DNA from: Bacteroidota bacterium
GTDB taxonomy: Bacteria; Bacteroidota; Bacteroidia; Chitinophagales; Chitinophagaceae
Direction: 5' to 3'
DNA: 27,622 nucleotides
Assembly: GCA_023415275.1 (NCBI GenBank)
Contig: JAEZLJ010000158.1
Location: forward strand, 1 to 27,622
Part shown: positions 1 to 6,707 of the stretch, one piece after another
How positions within the stretch are numbered: position 1 is the first letter of the stretch
Layout: every line of letters starts with the position of its first letter
Position numbers and translations under genes: made by a program
The notes under the pieces: model-generated
Databases searched by the model: none
Told to the model about the DNA's origin: nothing
Seen by the model: only the letters and a program-made list of their open reading frames with translations

Positions 1-140
1 ACCAATACCATAGCTGCCGCAACCGCCACTGCCCTCACTGCGGAGAGTCAAAAAAGGAAGCGTGGATAGAGGCCCGGATCAGAGAACTGCTGCCGGTACA
101 ATACTACCATATGGTCTTTACCCTGCCTCTTTTATCTTAG
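1..140 (+). pseudogene. IS91-family transposase, N-terminal zinc-binding fragment (truncated)
   Basis: The frame opened at base 3 reads CRNRHCPHCGESKKEAWIEA, then a stretch ending YYHMVFTLPL and a stop at 138-140. The paired cysteines and histidines (CRNRHCPHC) followed by a YxHxVFTLP motif are the hallmark of the zinc-binding N-terminus of IS91-type (HUH, rolling-circle) transposases. In that family FTLP is followed by some 200 more residues carrying the catalytic domain. Here the frame stops two codons after FTLPL, so the catalytic domain is missing and the copy must be inactive. The 5' end lies outside the window. No remaining transposase sequence is seen downstream. Confidence 0.8.
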
Positions 141-287
141 GTTGATAGCTATATAATTTTCAATTTTCAACGCTCAATGCTCATTTTTCAACGTGAGAGA
201 AAGAGGGAAGGGAAAGTTAAAAAGTAAAAATGGGAGGACGGCGGCCGTATGTAGGTTGGTTCATGAAATTATTCATTTAAAGATCTT

Positions 288-500
288 AATCCTAAAGGGA
301 TTGCATATTTATAGGAAACCATCGCTCTACGGACATTCGACCCCGATGGGGTCGCACCCTTTTTGTACCGCTTACTATAAACATAGGATGCCTTCGGCAT
401 CAGCCTTCCACCTTTTGGTAATTTGAGCAAATCGGACAGATGAACAACCCTCCTTTCTAAAGCTACAGCGGACGAAGGTATTTTGAATCTCTAAAGAGAT
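288..500. repeat. Cluster of four short perfect hairpins, probably a dispersed intergenic repeat
   Basis: Four compact inverted repeats lie in a gene-free stretch: AATCC-taaag-GGATT (288-302), CGACCCC-gat-GGGGTCG (338-354), GATGCC-ttc-GGCATC (387-401) and ATCTCT-aa-AGAGAT (487-500). Each has a 2-5 base loop. None except possibly the second is followed by a T tract, so most are not terminators. The style resembles short palindromes scattered between genes in Chitinophagaceae, and the cluster may mark the end of a decayed mobile element beside the IS91 fragment. The rest of 141-679 shows no credible gene; the small ORF at 193-426 crosses the hairpins. Confidence 0.6.
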
Positions 501-592
501 CTTAGACAGAAGGTTTTTTGATTGCAGACTTTTATTTGTTGAGTATAGGAATGATCAAGGGTAAGAGAAGAACCAGAAGTAGGAAGTTCCTT

Positions 593-622
593 GTCAACCA
601 GTCAACTTGTTAACCTGTCAAC
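593..622. repeat. Four 8-bp-period repeats of GTYAAC
   Basis: The hexamer GTCAAC or GTTAAC occurs at 593-598, 601-606, 609-614 and 617-622, always followed by two variable bases, giving an exact 8-bp period. It lies about 60 bp beyond the stop codon of the UvrA-like gene. No function can be assigned; it may be a simple-sequence remnant. Confidence 0.6.
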
Positions 623-679
623 AAAATGCCAGGAAAGATTGTATACAAAATGAAATTTACACCAAAGACGACCCAAATA

Positions 680-3220
680 TTACATAGCCTTCTCCTTTAT
701 AAACCGGGAAAGGTAGACTGCCGTTCGGCTATCCCTTGAGGATATTAATTTTTCCAGTGGGCCGGAAGCTACGATCCTGCCGCCTTCTTCTCCGGCGTCC
801 GGGCCCATATCAATGACCCAATCGCTGGCGGCTACTACTGCCATATCGTGTTCTACTACGATCACCGTATTACCGGCATCTACCAGCCGGTTCAGTTGGG
901 TGATCAGCTTTTCTACATCTGAAGGATGGAGTCCCGTGGTGGGCTCATCCAGTATATACAAAGTATTGCCCCTGCCGGCTCTCTGCAGCTCGGTGGCCAG
1001 CTTGATGCGCTGCGCTTCACCACCGGATAATTCAGTGGCAGGCTGCCCCAGGCGGAGGTATCCCAACCCCACTTCATGCAATACTGATAATGACTTGCTG
1101 ACCGTGGCATCTTCTGCAAAGAATTCAAGCGCTTCATCCACCGTAAGCCCGAGTACTTCCGCAATATTCTTATCCCGGTATTTGATCTCCAGTGTCTTTA
1201 CATTGTACCTGGTGCCGCTACAAACGGGGCAAGGGGCATACACACTGGGCAGGAACAACAGCTCCACCATCACAAACCCTTCTCCCTCGCAATTCTCACA
1301 CCTGCCCTTACCTACATTAAAAGAAAACCGGCCGGCATCATAATGACGGGCACGGGCAGTTTTAATGGAGGCAAATAATTTGCGCACATGGTCAAACAGG
1401 CCGGTGTAAGTGGCCAGGTTAGAGCGTGGGGTGCGTCCAATAGGTTTTTGGTCAACTCTTACCAGCCGCTTAATAGTTTCCATTCCTGACACTATATGAC
1501 CACCCGTAGTGATGGTTTCCTCAGCAAGCGGTAAATCACCTTCTTCTTCTTCCTGGGGCAATTCATGGCCCAGGTGCTCAGCCACCAGCTCCACCAACAC
1601 CTGGCTTACCAGGGTAGATTTACCAGAGCCTGATACACCGGTGATGGCTGTGAGCACACCCAGGGGAAAAGAAGCATCGAGATTATCAAGATTATTGCGC
1701 GTAACCCCCGCCAGCTTCAACCATCCTGCTGGTTTTCTTGGCGCTGTATTATGCAAACCATCATTATGAAACAAATGCCTGCGCGTTTGGGAGCCCTCTA
1801 CTTTTTCGAGTCCCTGCGGCGGGCCGCTGTATAAGATCTCCCCTCCTTTCTCCCCGGCTGCAGGCCCCACATCCACGATCCAGTCGGCATGCCTGATCAC
1901 ATCAATTTCGTGCTCCACCACGAACAGTGAATTGCCTGATGCTTTTAATTTATCCAATGCACGGAGCAAGGCTTCCGTATCGGCCGGATGCAAACCTGCT
2001 GAAGGTTCATCCAGTACATACACCACACCAAACAAATTAGAACGTACCTGTGTGGCCAGGCGAAGTCTTTGTAACTCGCCGGGAGATAAAGTAGGCGTGC
2101 TTCTCTCCAGTGACAAGTAACCCAGCCCAAGGTCAAGCAGGATGTTCAGGCGTGCCACGAGGTCTTCCGCTATGCGTTGGGTGACCATTACTTTTTCCTG
2201 GTGGTCTTTTGCCAGTTGTGTCAATGCACTAGCTGTTCCATCGGCATAGGGCTGAAAGATCTTCAGCAGGCGGGCAAGCGGCAAGCGTGACAATTCGGTA
2301 ATGTCTAAGCCTGCAAACTTTACTGAAAGGGATTCCCTTCTCAGTCTCTTGCCTCCACATGTAGGGCATTCACTGCTCAACATGTATTGGGCTACTCTTT
2401 TTTTCATCAACGCACTCTGTGTGTTGGCAAAGGTGTGCATCACGTAACGCCGGGCGCCGGTAAAGGTGCCCATGTAACTGGGTTCTTCTTTTCTTTTGAT
2501 GGCTCTTTTTACCTCTTCCCTGTTAAAGCCTGCATAGACAGGCACGGTAGGTTGTTCATCAGTAAACAAGATCCAATCACGGTCTTTTTTGGGCATGTCT
2601 TTCCAGGGTATGTCCACATCATATCCAAGCGTGGTCAATATATCTCTGAGATTCTGGCCCTGCCAGGCAGATGGCCAGGCGGCAATGGCCCGTTCCCTGA
2701 TGGTCAGAGAATCATCGGGCACCATGGATCTTTCGGTGACCTCGTATACCTTACCCAGCCCATGACATTGCGGGCAGGCACCTTCAGGGGTATTGGGAGA
2801 AAAATATTCGGCATAAAGCAATGGCTGGTTCTTTGGATAAGTACCTGCCCTGGAATACAACATGCGCAGCAGGTTGGATAGCGTAGTGACACTGCCTACC
2901 GAAGACCGGGTGGTGGGTGAGCCACGTTGCTGCTGCAAGGCCACGGCCGGCGGCAGTCCATCTATTTCATCTACTACCGGCACAGGCATTTGGTGAAACA
3001 ACCGGCGGGCATAAGGTGATACCGACTCAAGGTATCTCCGCTGGGCTTCGGCATATAAGGTGCCAAAGGCCAGTGATGATTTGCCCGAACCCGATACCCC
3101 GGTGAACACCACGAGGGCATCGCGTGGAATCTCGAGGTTGACATTTTTTAAATTGTGTTCCCGCGCCCCTTTCACACGAACAAATCCTTCTTTACTTTCC
3201 TGCCTGTTTTGCTGCGCCAT
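680..3220 (-). CDS. uvrA: UvrA-like excinuclease ABC ATPase (short, class II type)
   Basis: This is a double ATP-binding-cassette DNA damage protein. The first Walker A (GVSGSGKSS, residues 41-49) pairs with a variant signature LSPGE (378-382) and Walker B VYVLDEP (400-406). The second half has Walker A GVSGSGKST (528-536), signature LSGGE (731-735) and Walker B (about 754-760). Zinc-binding pairs are CENC (641-644) with CPVC (664-667), plus CPTC (285-288). At 846 residues it is about 100 shorter than canonical UvrA. The shortfall falls in the first insertion, where UvrA normally carries its UvrB-binding domain and a complete zinc module; only one CPQC pair (149-152) remains. That matches UvrA2-type paralogues, so damage surveillance independent of UvrB, or a role in drug tolerance, is an inference. 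An acidic insert (EEEE, 557-560) follows the second Walker A. The gene stands alone on its strand. Confidence 0.9.
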   Translation of the reverse strand: MAQQNRQESKEGFVRVKGAREHNLKNVNLEIPRDALVVFTGVSGSGKSSLAFGTLYAEAQRRYLESVSPYARRLFHQMPVPVVDEIDGLPPAVALQQQRGSPTTRSSVGSVTTLSNLLRMLYSRAGTYPKNQPLLYAEYFSPNTPEGACPQCHGLGKVYEVTERSMVPDDSLTIRERAIAAWPSAWQGQNLRDILTTLGYDVDIPWKDMPKKDRDWILFTDEQPTVPVYAGFNREEVKRAIKRKEEPSYMGTFTGARRYVMHTFANTQSALMKKRVAQYMLSSECPTCGGKRLRRESLSVKFAGLDITELSRLPLARLLKIFQPYADGTASALTQLAKDHQEKVMVTQRIAEDLVARLNILLDLGLGYLSLERSTPTLSPGELQRLRLATQVRSNLFGVVYVLDEPSAGLHPADTEALLRALDKLKASGNSLFVVEHEIDVIRHADWIVDVGPAAGEKGGEILYSGPPQGLEKVEGSQTRRHLFHNDGLHNTAPRKPAGWLKLAGVTRNNLDNLDASFPLGVLTAITGVSGSGKSTLVSQVLVELVAEHLGHELPQEEEEGDLPLAEETITTGGHIVSGMETIKRLVRVDQKPIGRTPRSNLATYTGLFDHVRKLFASIKTARARHYDAGRFSFNVGKGRCENCEGEGFVMVELLFLPSVYAPCPVCSGTRYNVKTLEIKYRDKNIAEVLGLTVDEALEFFAEDATVSKSLSVLHEVGLGYLRLGQPATELSGGEAQRIKLATELQRAGRGNTLYILDEPTTGLHPSDVEKLITQLNRLVDAGNTVIVVEHDMAVVAASDWVIDMGPDAGEEGGRIVASGPLEKLISSRDSRTAVYLSRFIKEKAM

Positions 3221-3526
3221 ATGACAAACTGATTCAAACTCTATGCCCTGAGTAGCTCAATGGTAAAGTCAATGGAAGTAGAGATATATAAAATGCTGCA
3301 GAACCAGCTTATTATGTATAAAAAGGGGGTATTATTTTAGAATATAACAGAACCTTGCACCGGGTTGTACCATTTAAATCAAAATAAACCTATCTTCACG
3401 TGGTACGTTGAGCTCCGCATGTAGTTAAGTCAATTAATCTGTTAAGTTATCTTTTCCTGTTAGTTCCCTTCTCTTGTATTGCCTGCTTCAATATTCAGAT
3501 TGTATGAAAACACTTTAATAAAAATC
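3221..3526. other. Intergenic region between divergent genes
   Basis: This AT-rich spacer separates the divergent UvrA-like gene and the small-protein pair. No exact TAnnTTTG promoter was found for either direction. A tRNA-like stretch at 3242-3275 was considered and rejected. A 6-bp inverted repeat (GTACCA 3367-3372 and TGGTAC 3401-3406) is the only other structure seen. Confidence 0.4.
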
Positions 3527-3772
3527 ATGGAAAGATTCAATAAAGAAATAATAGTAGGTACTGAAAACAAAAGGTTCCAGTTTACAAGAATAGACAACAT
3601 TGATGGCGTAAAATTCTTTATTACCACTGTGGATGAAAATGGCAAGCCTATTTCCTTTAGCATGAAAAAAAATAAGGTAGGTGACTGGGCCCTGACCCCA
3701 GGTTCTTCACGCTGGTTGTACAGCATTACTGATGAACTTTCAGATGCCATTATAGAAACAAGACCTGCTTAA
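3527..3772 (+). CDS. Small hypothetical protein, first of a paralogous tandem pair
   Basis: The product is an 81-residue soluble protein with no signal peptide and no cysteines, of unknown function. I chose the ATG at 3527 (MERFNKEI) because the longer frame starts at a TTG and its 16 extra residues have no counterpart in the neighbouring paralogue. Its pattern is F-x-F-x-R-I, then G-x-K-F-F, SFSMKK, GDWAL, a W near the end and a final LSDAIIE. The next gene repeats this order: FNFKFI, DKVFMV, SFRMITDEDG, VWGIW, W, LANAIEE. The two are therefore probably diverged duplicates, about 25 bp apart and probably co-transcribed. Confidence 0.75.
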   Translation: MERFNKEIIVGTENKRFQFTRIDNIDGVKFFITTVDENGKPISFSMKKNKVGDWALTPGSSRWLYSITDELSDAIIETRPA

Positions 3773-3797
3773 AAATTCCTATATAACAATTACACCA

Positions 3798-4031
3798 ATG
3801 AACGATTTCAAAAAGACAATAGATCGCGTAGATTTCAATTTCAAATTTATCAGGGAAGGTGCCGATAAGGTTTTTATGGTTACCTATGACAACCAAAGCT
3901 TCCGGATGATCACCGATGAGGATGGCGTTTGGGGCATCTGGCAACAGGTACCAGGATGGATCAAAGGCATGGAAGAGAGCCTTGCCAATGCCATTGAAGA
4001 AAATTTTAAGGCAGAAAAGGTAACAGGTTAA
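3798..4031 (+). CDS. Small hypothetical protein, second of a paralogous tandem pair
   Basis: The product is a 77-residue soluble protein, MNDFKKTIDRVDFNFKF at its start, with aromatic positions spaced as in the upstream gene and a closing helix-like segment (MEESLANAIEENFK). No family is recognised. The alternating hydrophobic and charged segments suggest a small beta-rich fold ending in a helix (inference). It begins 25 bp after the stop of its paralogue and is followed by a hairpin that may end the transcript. Confidence 0.75.
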   Translation: MNDFKKTIDRVDFNFKFIREGADKVFMVTYDNQSFRMITDEDGVWGIWQQVPGWIKGMEESLANAIEENFKAEKVTG

Positions 4032-4051
4032 TACTCCCCAAAATCATAAAA

Positions 4052-4079
4052 GATAGCAGGCATTGATCCAGCTGCTATC
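4052..4079 (+). terminator. Possible terminator after the small paralogue pair
   Basis: An 8-bp perfect stem GATAGCAG (4052-4059) and CTGCTATC (4072-4079) with a 12-base loop lies 20 bp after the stop codon. The T tract behind it is weak (CATGCATTTATTT), so efficient termination is uncertain. Confidence 0.45.
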
Positions 4080-4173
4080 CATGCATTTATTTAGCTTTCT
4101 GTTTTTGTATTTATGGCTCTTCGTCTAACCAGGGGATGATGCGCACGCTTCCAAAAGTGCATATTGCCCCTTC

Positions 4174-4890
4174 TTATTGATGAAGAAGATGGCCAAGGTC
4201 AGCACCGGTTTCCAACAGATGCTTTTCTCCTGGCTTTCCGGCAAACAACACTGCCGGATCATTACCCAGGTATTGAAGCTGATTGCTTTCCAGCCAAAGA
4301 GCGCTGCCTTCTGGCAATCCTACTACGGGTATGCCGGGATTGATGGTAACGAACTCGGTTAAGCGCTGGTCCCTGGTTTCACCATTGAATCCTTCTTTCA
4401 CCTCATTCAAATAATGGGGGTTGAGCTGGAAGGGCAGGAATTGCAGGGCATCAAAGCTCCGCGGCTGGATAATGGGCATATCATTGGTGGTGCAGATGGT
4501 ACGGCCGGTGATATTAGATCCTGCACTCCAGCCTATGTATGGAACGCCATTATGTACTTTTTCTTTGACCAGGGATAAAAGGTCCAGTTCATAGATATCA
4601 TGCAGCAGCTTAAAGGTATTGCCACCGCCTACCATGACAACTGATGCCGCTTCAATGACCTGGCGGGCATTGCCTGGCGTGGCCACATTTACCGACAGGT
4701 TAAGCGAAGCCAAAGCTTCGCTCACCATGCTTCCATACTCCTGGTAATCCTTTGCCACTGATGCAAAAGGAATGAAGGCGACAGAGCCAGTCAGTCCTTC
4801 AAGAAATTTACCGATCATGGGAAGTGCGGCTTCTAGGAATCCCCCATTTCCCACTCTTGAACTGCTTAAGGCCAATACCTTTATATCCAT
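4174..4890 (-). CDS. pepE: Dipeptidase E (alpha-aspartyl dipeptidase, peptidase family S51)
   Basis: PepE is a cytoplasmic serine peptidase that splits dipeptides with N-terminal aspartate. The 238-residue product carries the family's nucleophile motif GWSAGSN with Ser122, followed by TTNDMPI, NPHY with His159, and GLPEGSA with Glu194. These match the Ser120/His157/Glu192 triad known from enteric PepE with a constant shift of two. The glycine-rich VGGGNTFKLL segment (87-96) is also typical. Length is close to the usual 229-235. A further 20 sense codons follow the stop in the same frame (down to about 4111), but enteric PepE ends near the same point, so the called stop is accepted. The next genes on the strand are unrelated, so no pathway context is evident. 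Confidence 0.92.
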   Translation of the reverse strand: MDIKVLALSSSRVGNGGFLEAALPMIGKFLEGLTGSVAFIPFASVAKDYQEYGSMVSEALASLNLSVNVATPGNARQVIEAASVVMVGGGNTFKLLHDIYELDLLSLVKEKVHNGVPYIGWSAGSNITGRTICTTNDMPIIQPRSFDALQFLPFQLNPHYLNEVKEGFNGETRDQRLTEFVTINPGIPVVGLPEGSALWLESNQLQYLGNDPAVLFAGKPGEKHLLETGADLGHLLHQ

Positions 4891-4962
4891 AGAAAATACC
4901 TGTTGTTTATGGGCGCAAAGATCAGGTGATTTACATGAAATGTCCGCCTGCCTTCCCGGCCT

Positions 4963-5367
4963 TTATTTCTTTTTGCTCTCCAGCTTTTTTTCTACGGCCT
5001 TTTTTCTAAGCGTCCATTTGGGAATGGGTTCGGGGTAAGAAGTGTAACTGGTTTTTTTGTTGCTGCCGGTCACAGATTTCAACAAGGCCTTGCTTAGCTG
5101 ACCGATCTTTGTATTGGACGTGTAAGGCTCCAGTTTTTTATCGAAATAAGAAGTATATACATCCAGGGCCTTATTGATAACCCTGTATTCATTTTTAGGC
5201 TGTTTAAACTTCCGGTAAATGATCATCAACCTGTTGTAGGGTAATTCATCCATGGGATGCTGCCTGATGGCCTGCTCGTAAATAGAAGCCGCTTTTTCCA
5301 GTTCTCCTTCGGCTTCCACCTTCCTGGCCTCTTCTATTAATTCAGTATAATGCTTGGTAACAGGCAT
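4963..5367 (-). CDS. TPR-like small protein
   Basis: This 134-residue protein has no signal peptide. Residues 5-50 look like one or two tetratricopeptide helices: ELIEEARKVEAEGELEKAASIYEQAI, followed by PMDELPYNRLMIIYRKF, with the A-x3-Y and alanine/glycine spacing of TPRs. The C-terminal third is strongly basic (KKTSYTSYPEPIPKWTLRKK, then EKKLESKKK), suggesting contact with nucleic acid or an acidic partner (inference). The partner is unknown. It is transcribed towards pepE with a 72-bp gap, so co-transcription is possible. Confidence 0.7.
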   Translation of the reverse strand: MPVTKHYTELIEEARKVEAEGELEKAASIYEQAIRQHPMDELPYNRLMIIYRKFKQPKNEYRVINKALDVYTSYFDKKLEPYTSNTKIGQLSKALLKSVTGSNKKTSYTSYPEPIPKWTLRKKAVEKKLESKKK

Positions 5368-5424
5368 GCAGGAAAGATGATGAGAAAATTATGCCACCTG
5401 CCGGATGTTGACAGGTAAATTTTT

Positions 5425-5883
5425 TTATACCGGCATTGCTGTTTCCTGGATAACAGATTCAGCTCTCTTCTTTATTGCACCATTCATCCTGATAAAATTG
5501 TTACGGGTTTCCTCTCCTATTTTATTCAAAATATAGTTACTGAGTATGCCGCTGAAGTTTTCGCCATGTACCAATTTTACCTGTCCGTTGCCTGCATCTT
5601 CCAGCTCGAAATAATGGTGACCATCGAACAGGCCTTTAAACAACAAATGCCCGGTCCAATCATAATACTGGTTTTGAATCACCTTACCTACTATGGGCCT
5701 GAACACTATTGTTTTGCCATTGTTATTCAATGTATTGATCAATCTCTTTCCGGGCCTGAGCTCTCCTTTACTTGATACGATAAATGGATTCCAGTTGGAA
5801 TAGGAAGACAAATCGGTAAGTATGCTCCAAACTGTTTCTTTGGAAGCATTGATGATGATCTCTGTGCGAATACTTTTGGTCAT
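5425..5883 (-). CDS. SRPBCC (START/polyketide-cyclase-like) domain protein
   Basis: The product is about 152 residues. It opens MTKSIRTEIIINASKETVW with SILTDLSSYSNWNPFI behind it, the classic entry of SRPBCC ligand-binding folds (IxI.AsxexVW..ltDf..y..WNPf). The middle (GKRLINTLNNNGKTIVFRPIV) and the final long helix (ILNKIGEETRNNFIRMNGAIKKRAE) complete the helix-grip fold. I used the internal ATG at 5883 because the seven extra residues of the longer frame lie outside the fold. Such proteins bind small hydrophobic ligands in the cytoplasm; the ligand is unknown. It lies directly downstream of a Crp-type regulator on the same strand, with a 14-bp palindrome between them. Confidence 0.8.
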   Translation of the reverse strand: MTKSIRTEIIINASKETVWSILTDLSSYSNWNPFIVSSKGELRPGKRLINTLNNNGKTIVFRPIVGKVIQNQYYDWTGHLLFKGLFDGHHYFELEDAGNGQVKLVHGENFSGILSNYILNKIGEETRNNFIRMNGAIKKRAESVIQETAMPV

Positions 5884-5931
5884 GATGTTGATTTGATAAA
5901 GCAAAAGTAGAAGCCCTATTTCCGGCCACCA

Positions 5932-5945
5932 TTAACAATTGTTAA
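5932..5945. promoter_or_regulatory. 14-bp perfect palindrome, candidate operator
   Basis: TTAACAATTGTTAA is a perfect palindrome in the 71-bp gap between the Crp-type regulator gene and the SRPBCC gene, about 50 bp upstream of the SRPBCC start. Its symmetry suits a dimeric helix-turn-helix protein, and the adjacent regulator is the natural candidate (inference). Confidence 0.45.
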
Positions 5946-5954
5946 GAAATAGCA

Positions 5955-6527
5955 TTATGGCATCAGTCTTTTGCGAATGCGGCTTAAAGAAACAGGTGTG
6001 ATGCCCAGGTATGAGGCGATCATATGGTGTGGCACACGCAACAAGAGGTCGCCATGTGTTTGTTCAAACTTCCGGTAACGCTCTTCGGGTGAATCAAGAA
6101 TAAATGAGGATAATACAAGCTGCGCATTGATAAAGCGCTGTTCTGCCACCTTACGTCCCAACACCTGCATTTTCGGCAATTGCTCATACAAACGGTCAAG
6201 GTTTTGGTGTGAGATCACCAACAGGTCGCAAGGCTCTAATGTTTCCAATGTTTGAATACCAGGGGCCTGCCTTAAAAAGCTTTCATAGCTGCTGGCGAAT
6301 AGATGTTCTTTGAATAGAAAACCGGTGATCTCCTCTCCATCCTTAGTGTAATACAGCCGAACCAACCCTTTCAATATAAAATATAATTCCCTGGCTATTT
6401 TTCCTTCCTCTACCAATTTGAATTTGGCAGGTACCTGCCGGAATGTAAAAGCAGATTCCACCAATGCTTTTTCACTGTTTGTAAACGTGACTATGGGAGA
6501 TATGTATTGATAAAATGATTGAAACAT
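5955..6527 (-). CDS. Crp/Fnr-family transcriptional regulator
   Basis: Residues roughly 10-110 form a cyclic-nucleotide-binding jelly roll (KFKLVEEGKIARELYFILKGLVRLYY, GEEITGFLFKE), and the C-terminus carries a helix-turn-helix (HHMIASYLGITPVSLSRIRKRL). The family is dimeric and binds palindromic operators. The effector pocket lacks the canonical cAMP motif (RxSA), as in many Bacteroidota members, so the ligand cannot be named. I chose the ATG at 6527 rather than 6566 because a TAnnTTTG element at 6551-6558 lies within the longer frame, and the extra 13 residues look like an untranslated stretch. The SRPBCC gene follows on the same strand and may be its target or partner. Confidence 0.85.
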   Translation of the reverse strand: MFQSFYQYISPIVTFTNSEKALVESAFTFRQVPAKFKLVEEGKIARELYFILKGLVRLYYTKDGEEITGFLFKEHLFASSYESFLRQAPGIQTLETLEPCDLLVISHQNLDRLYEQLPKMQVLGRKVAEQRFINAQLVLSSFILDSPEERYRKFEQTHGDLLLRVPHHMIASYLGITPVSLSRIRKRLMP

Positions 6528-6550
6528 AAGGATGCCCGGGAACAGCAACA

Positions 6551-6558
6551 CAAAGATA
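6551..6558 (-). promoter_or_regulatory. Bacteroidota -7 element for the Crp-type regulator
   Basis: On the minus strand the sequence reads TATCTTTG, an exact TAnnTTTG, 24 bp before the chosen ATG. No clear -33 TTG is seen at the expected distance, so this is a partial promoter. Confidence 0.45.
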
Positions 6559-6707
6559 AATGCCACGCTATAACACTTACTGGCAGGAGACTATTACCAG
6601 CTAACTCTCCGGTCATACATTTTAACGGAAACAATACCTGCCTTTTGAATTAACTTTAAAGAGACTGTTTCAGTTACTACCTGGCAATCATCCATCAACC
6701 ATTTAAA

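Noticed and set aside
193..426. 77-codon ORF on the plus strand near the IS91 fragment
   Set aside because: It runs across the hairpin cluster, and its composition is unlike a real protein.
2387..2881. 164-codon plus-strand ORF opposite the UvrA-like gene
   Set aside because: It is an antisense shadow of the conserved UvrA reading frame.
3242..3275. tRNA-like stretch (GAGTAGCTCAATGGTA)
   Set aside because: It resembles a D-arm, but no anticodon arm, T-arm or acceptor pairing can be completed within 90 bases.
3479..3526. TTG-started extension of the first small paralogue
   Set aside because: The extra 16 residues have no counterpart in the paralogue, and the ATG at 3527 fits better.
4111..4173. 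In-frame continuation of 20 codons after the pepE stop (ends IIPWLDEEP)
   Set aside because: It could hint at a premature stop, but enteric PepE ends near the same point, so it is probably chance. Another frame there reads a similarly protein-like tail, which adds to the doubt.
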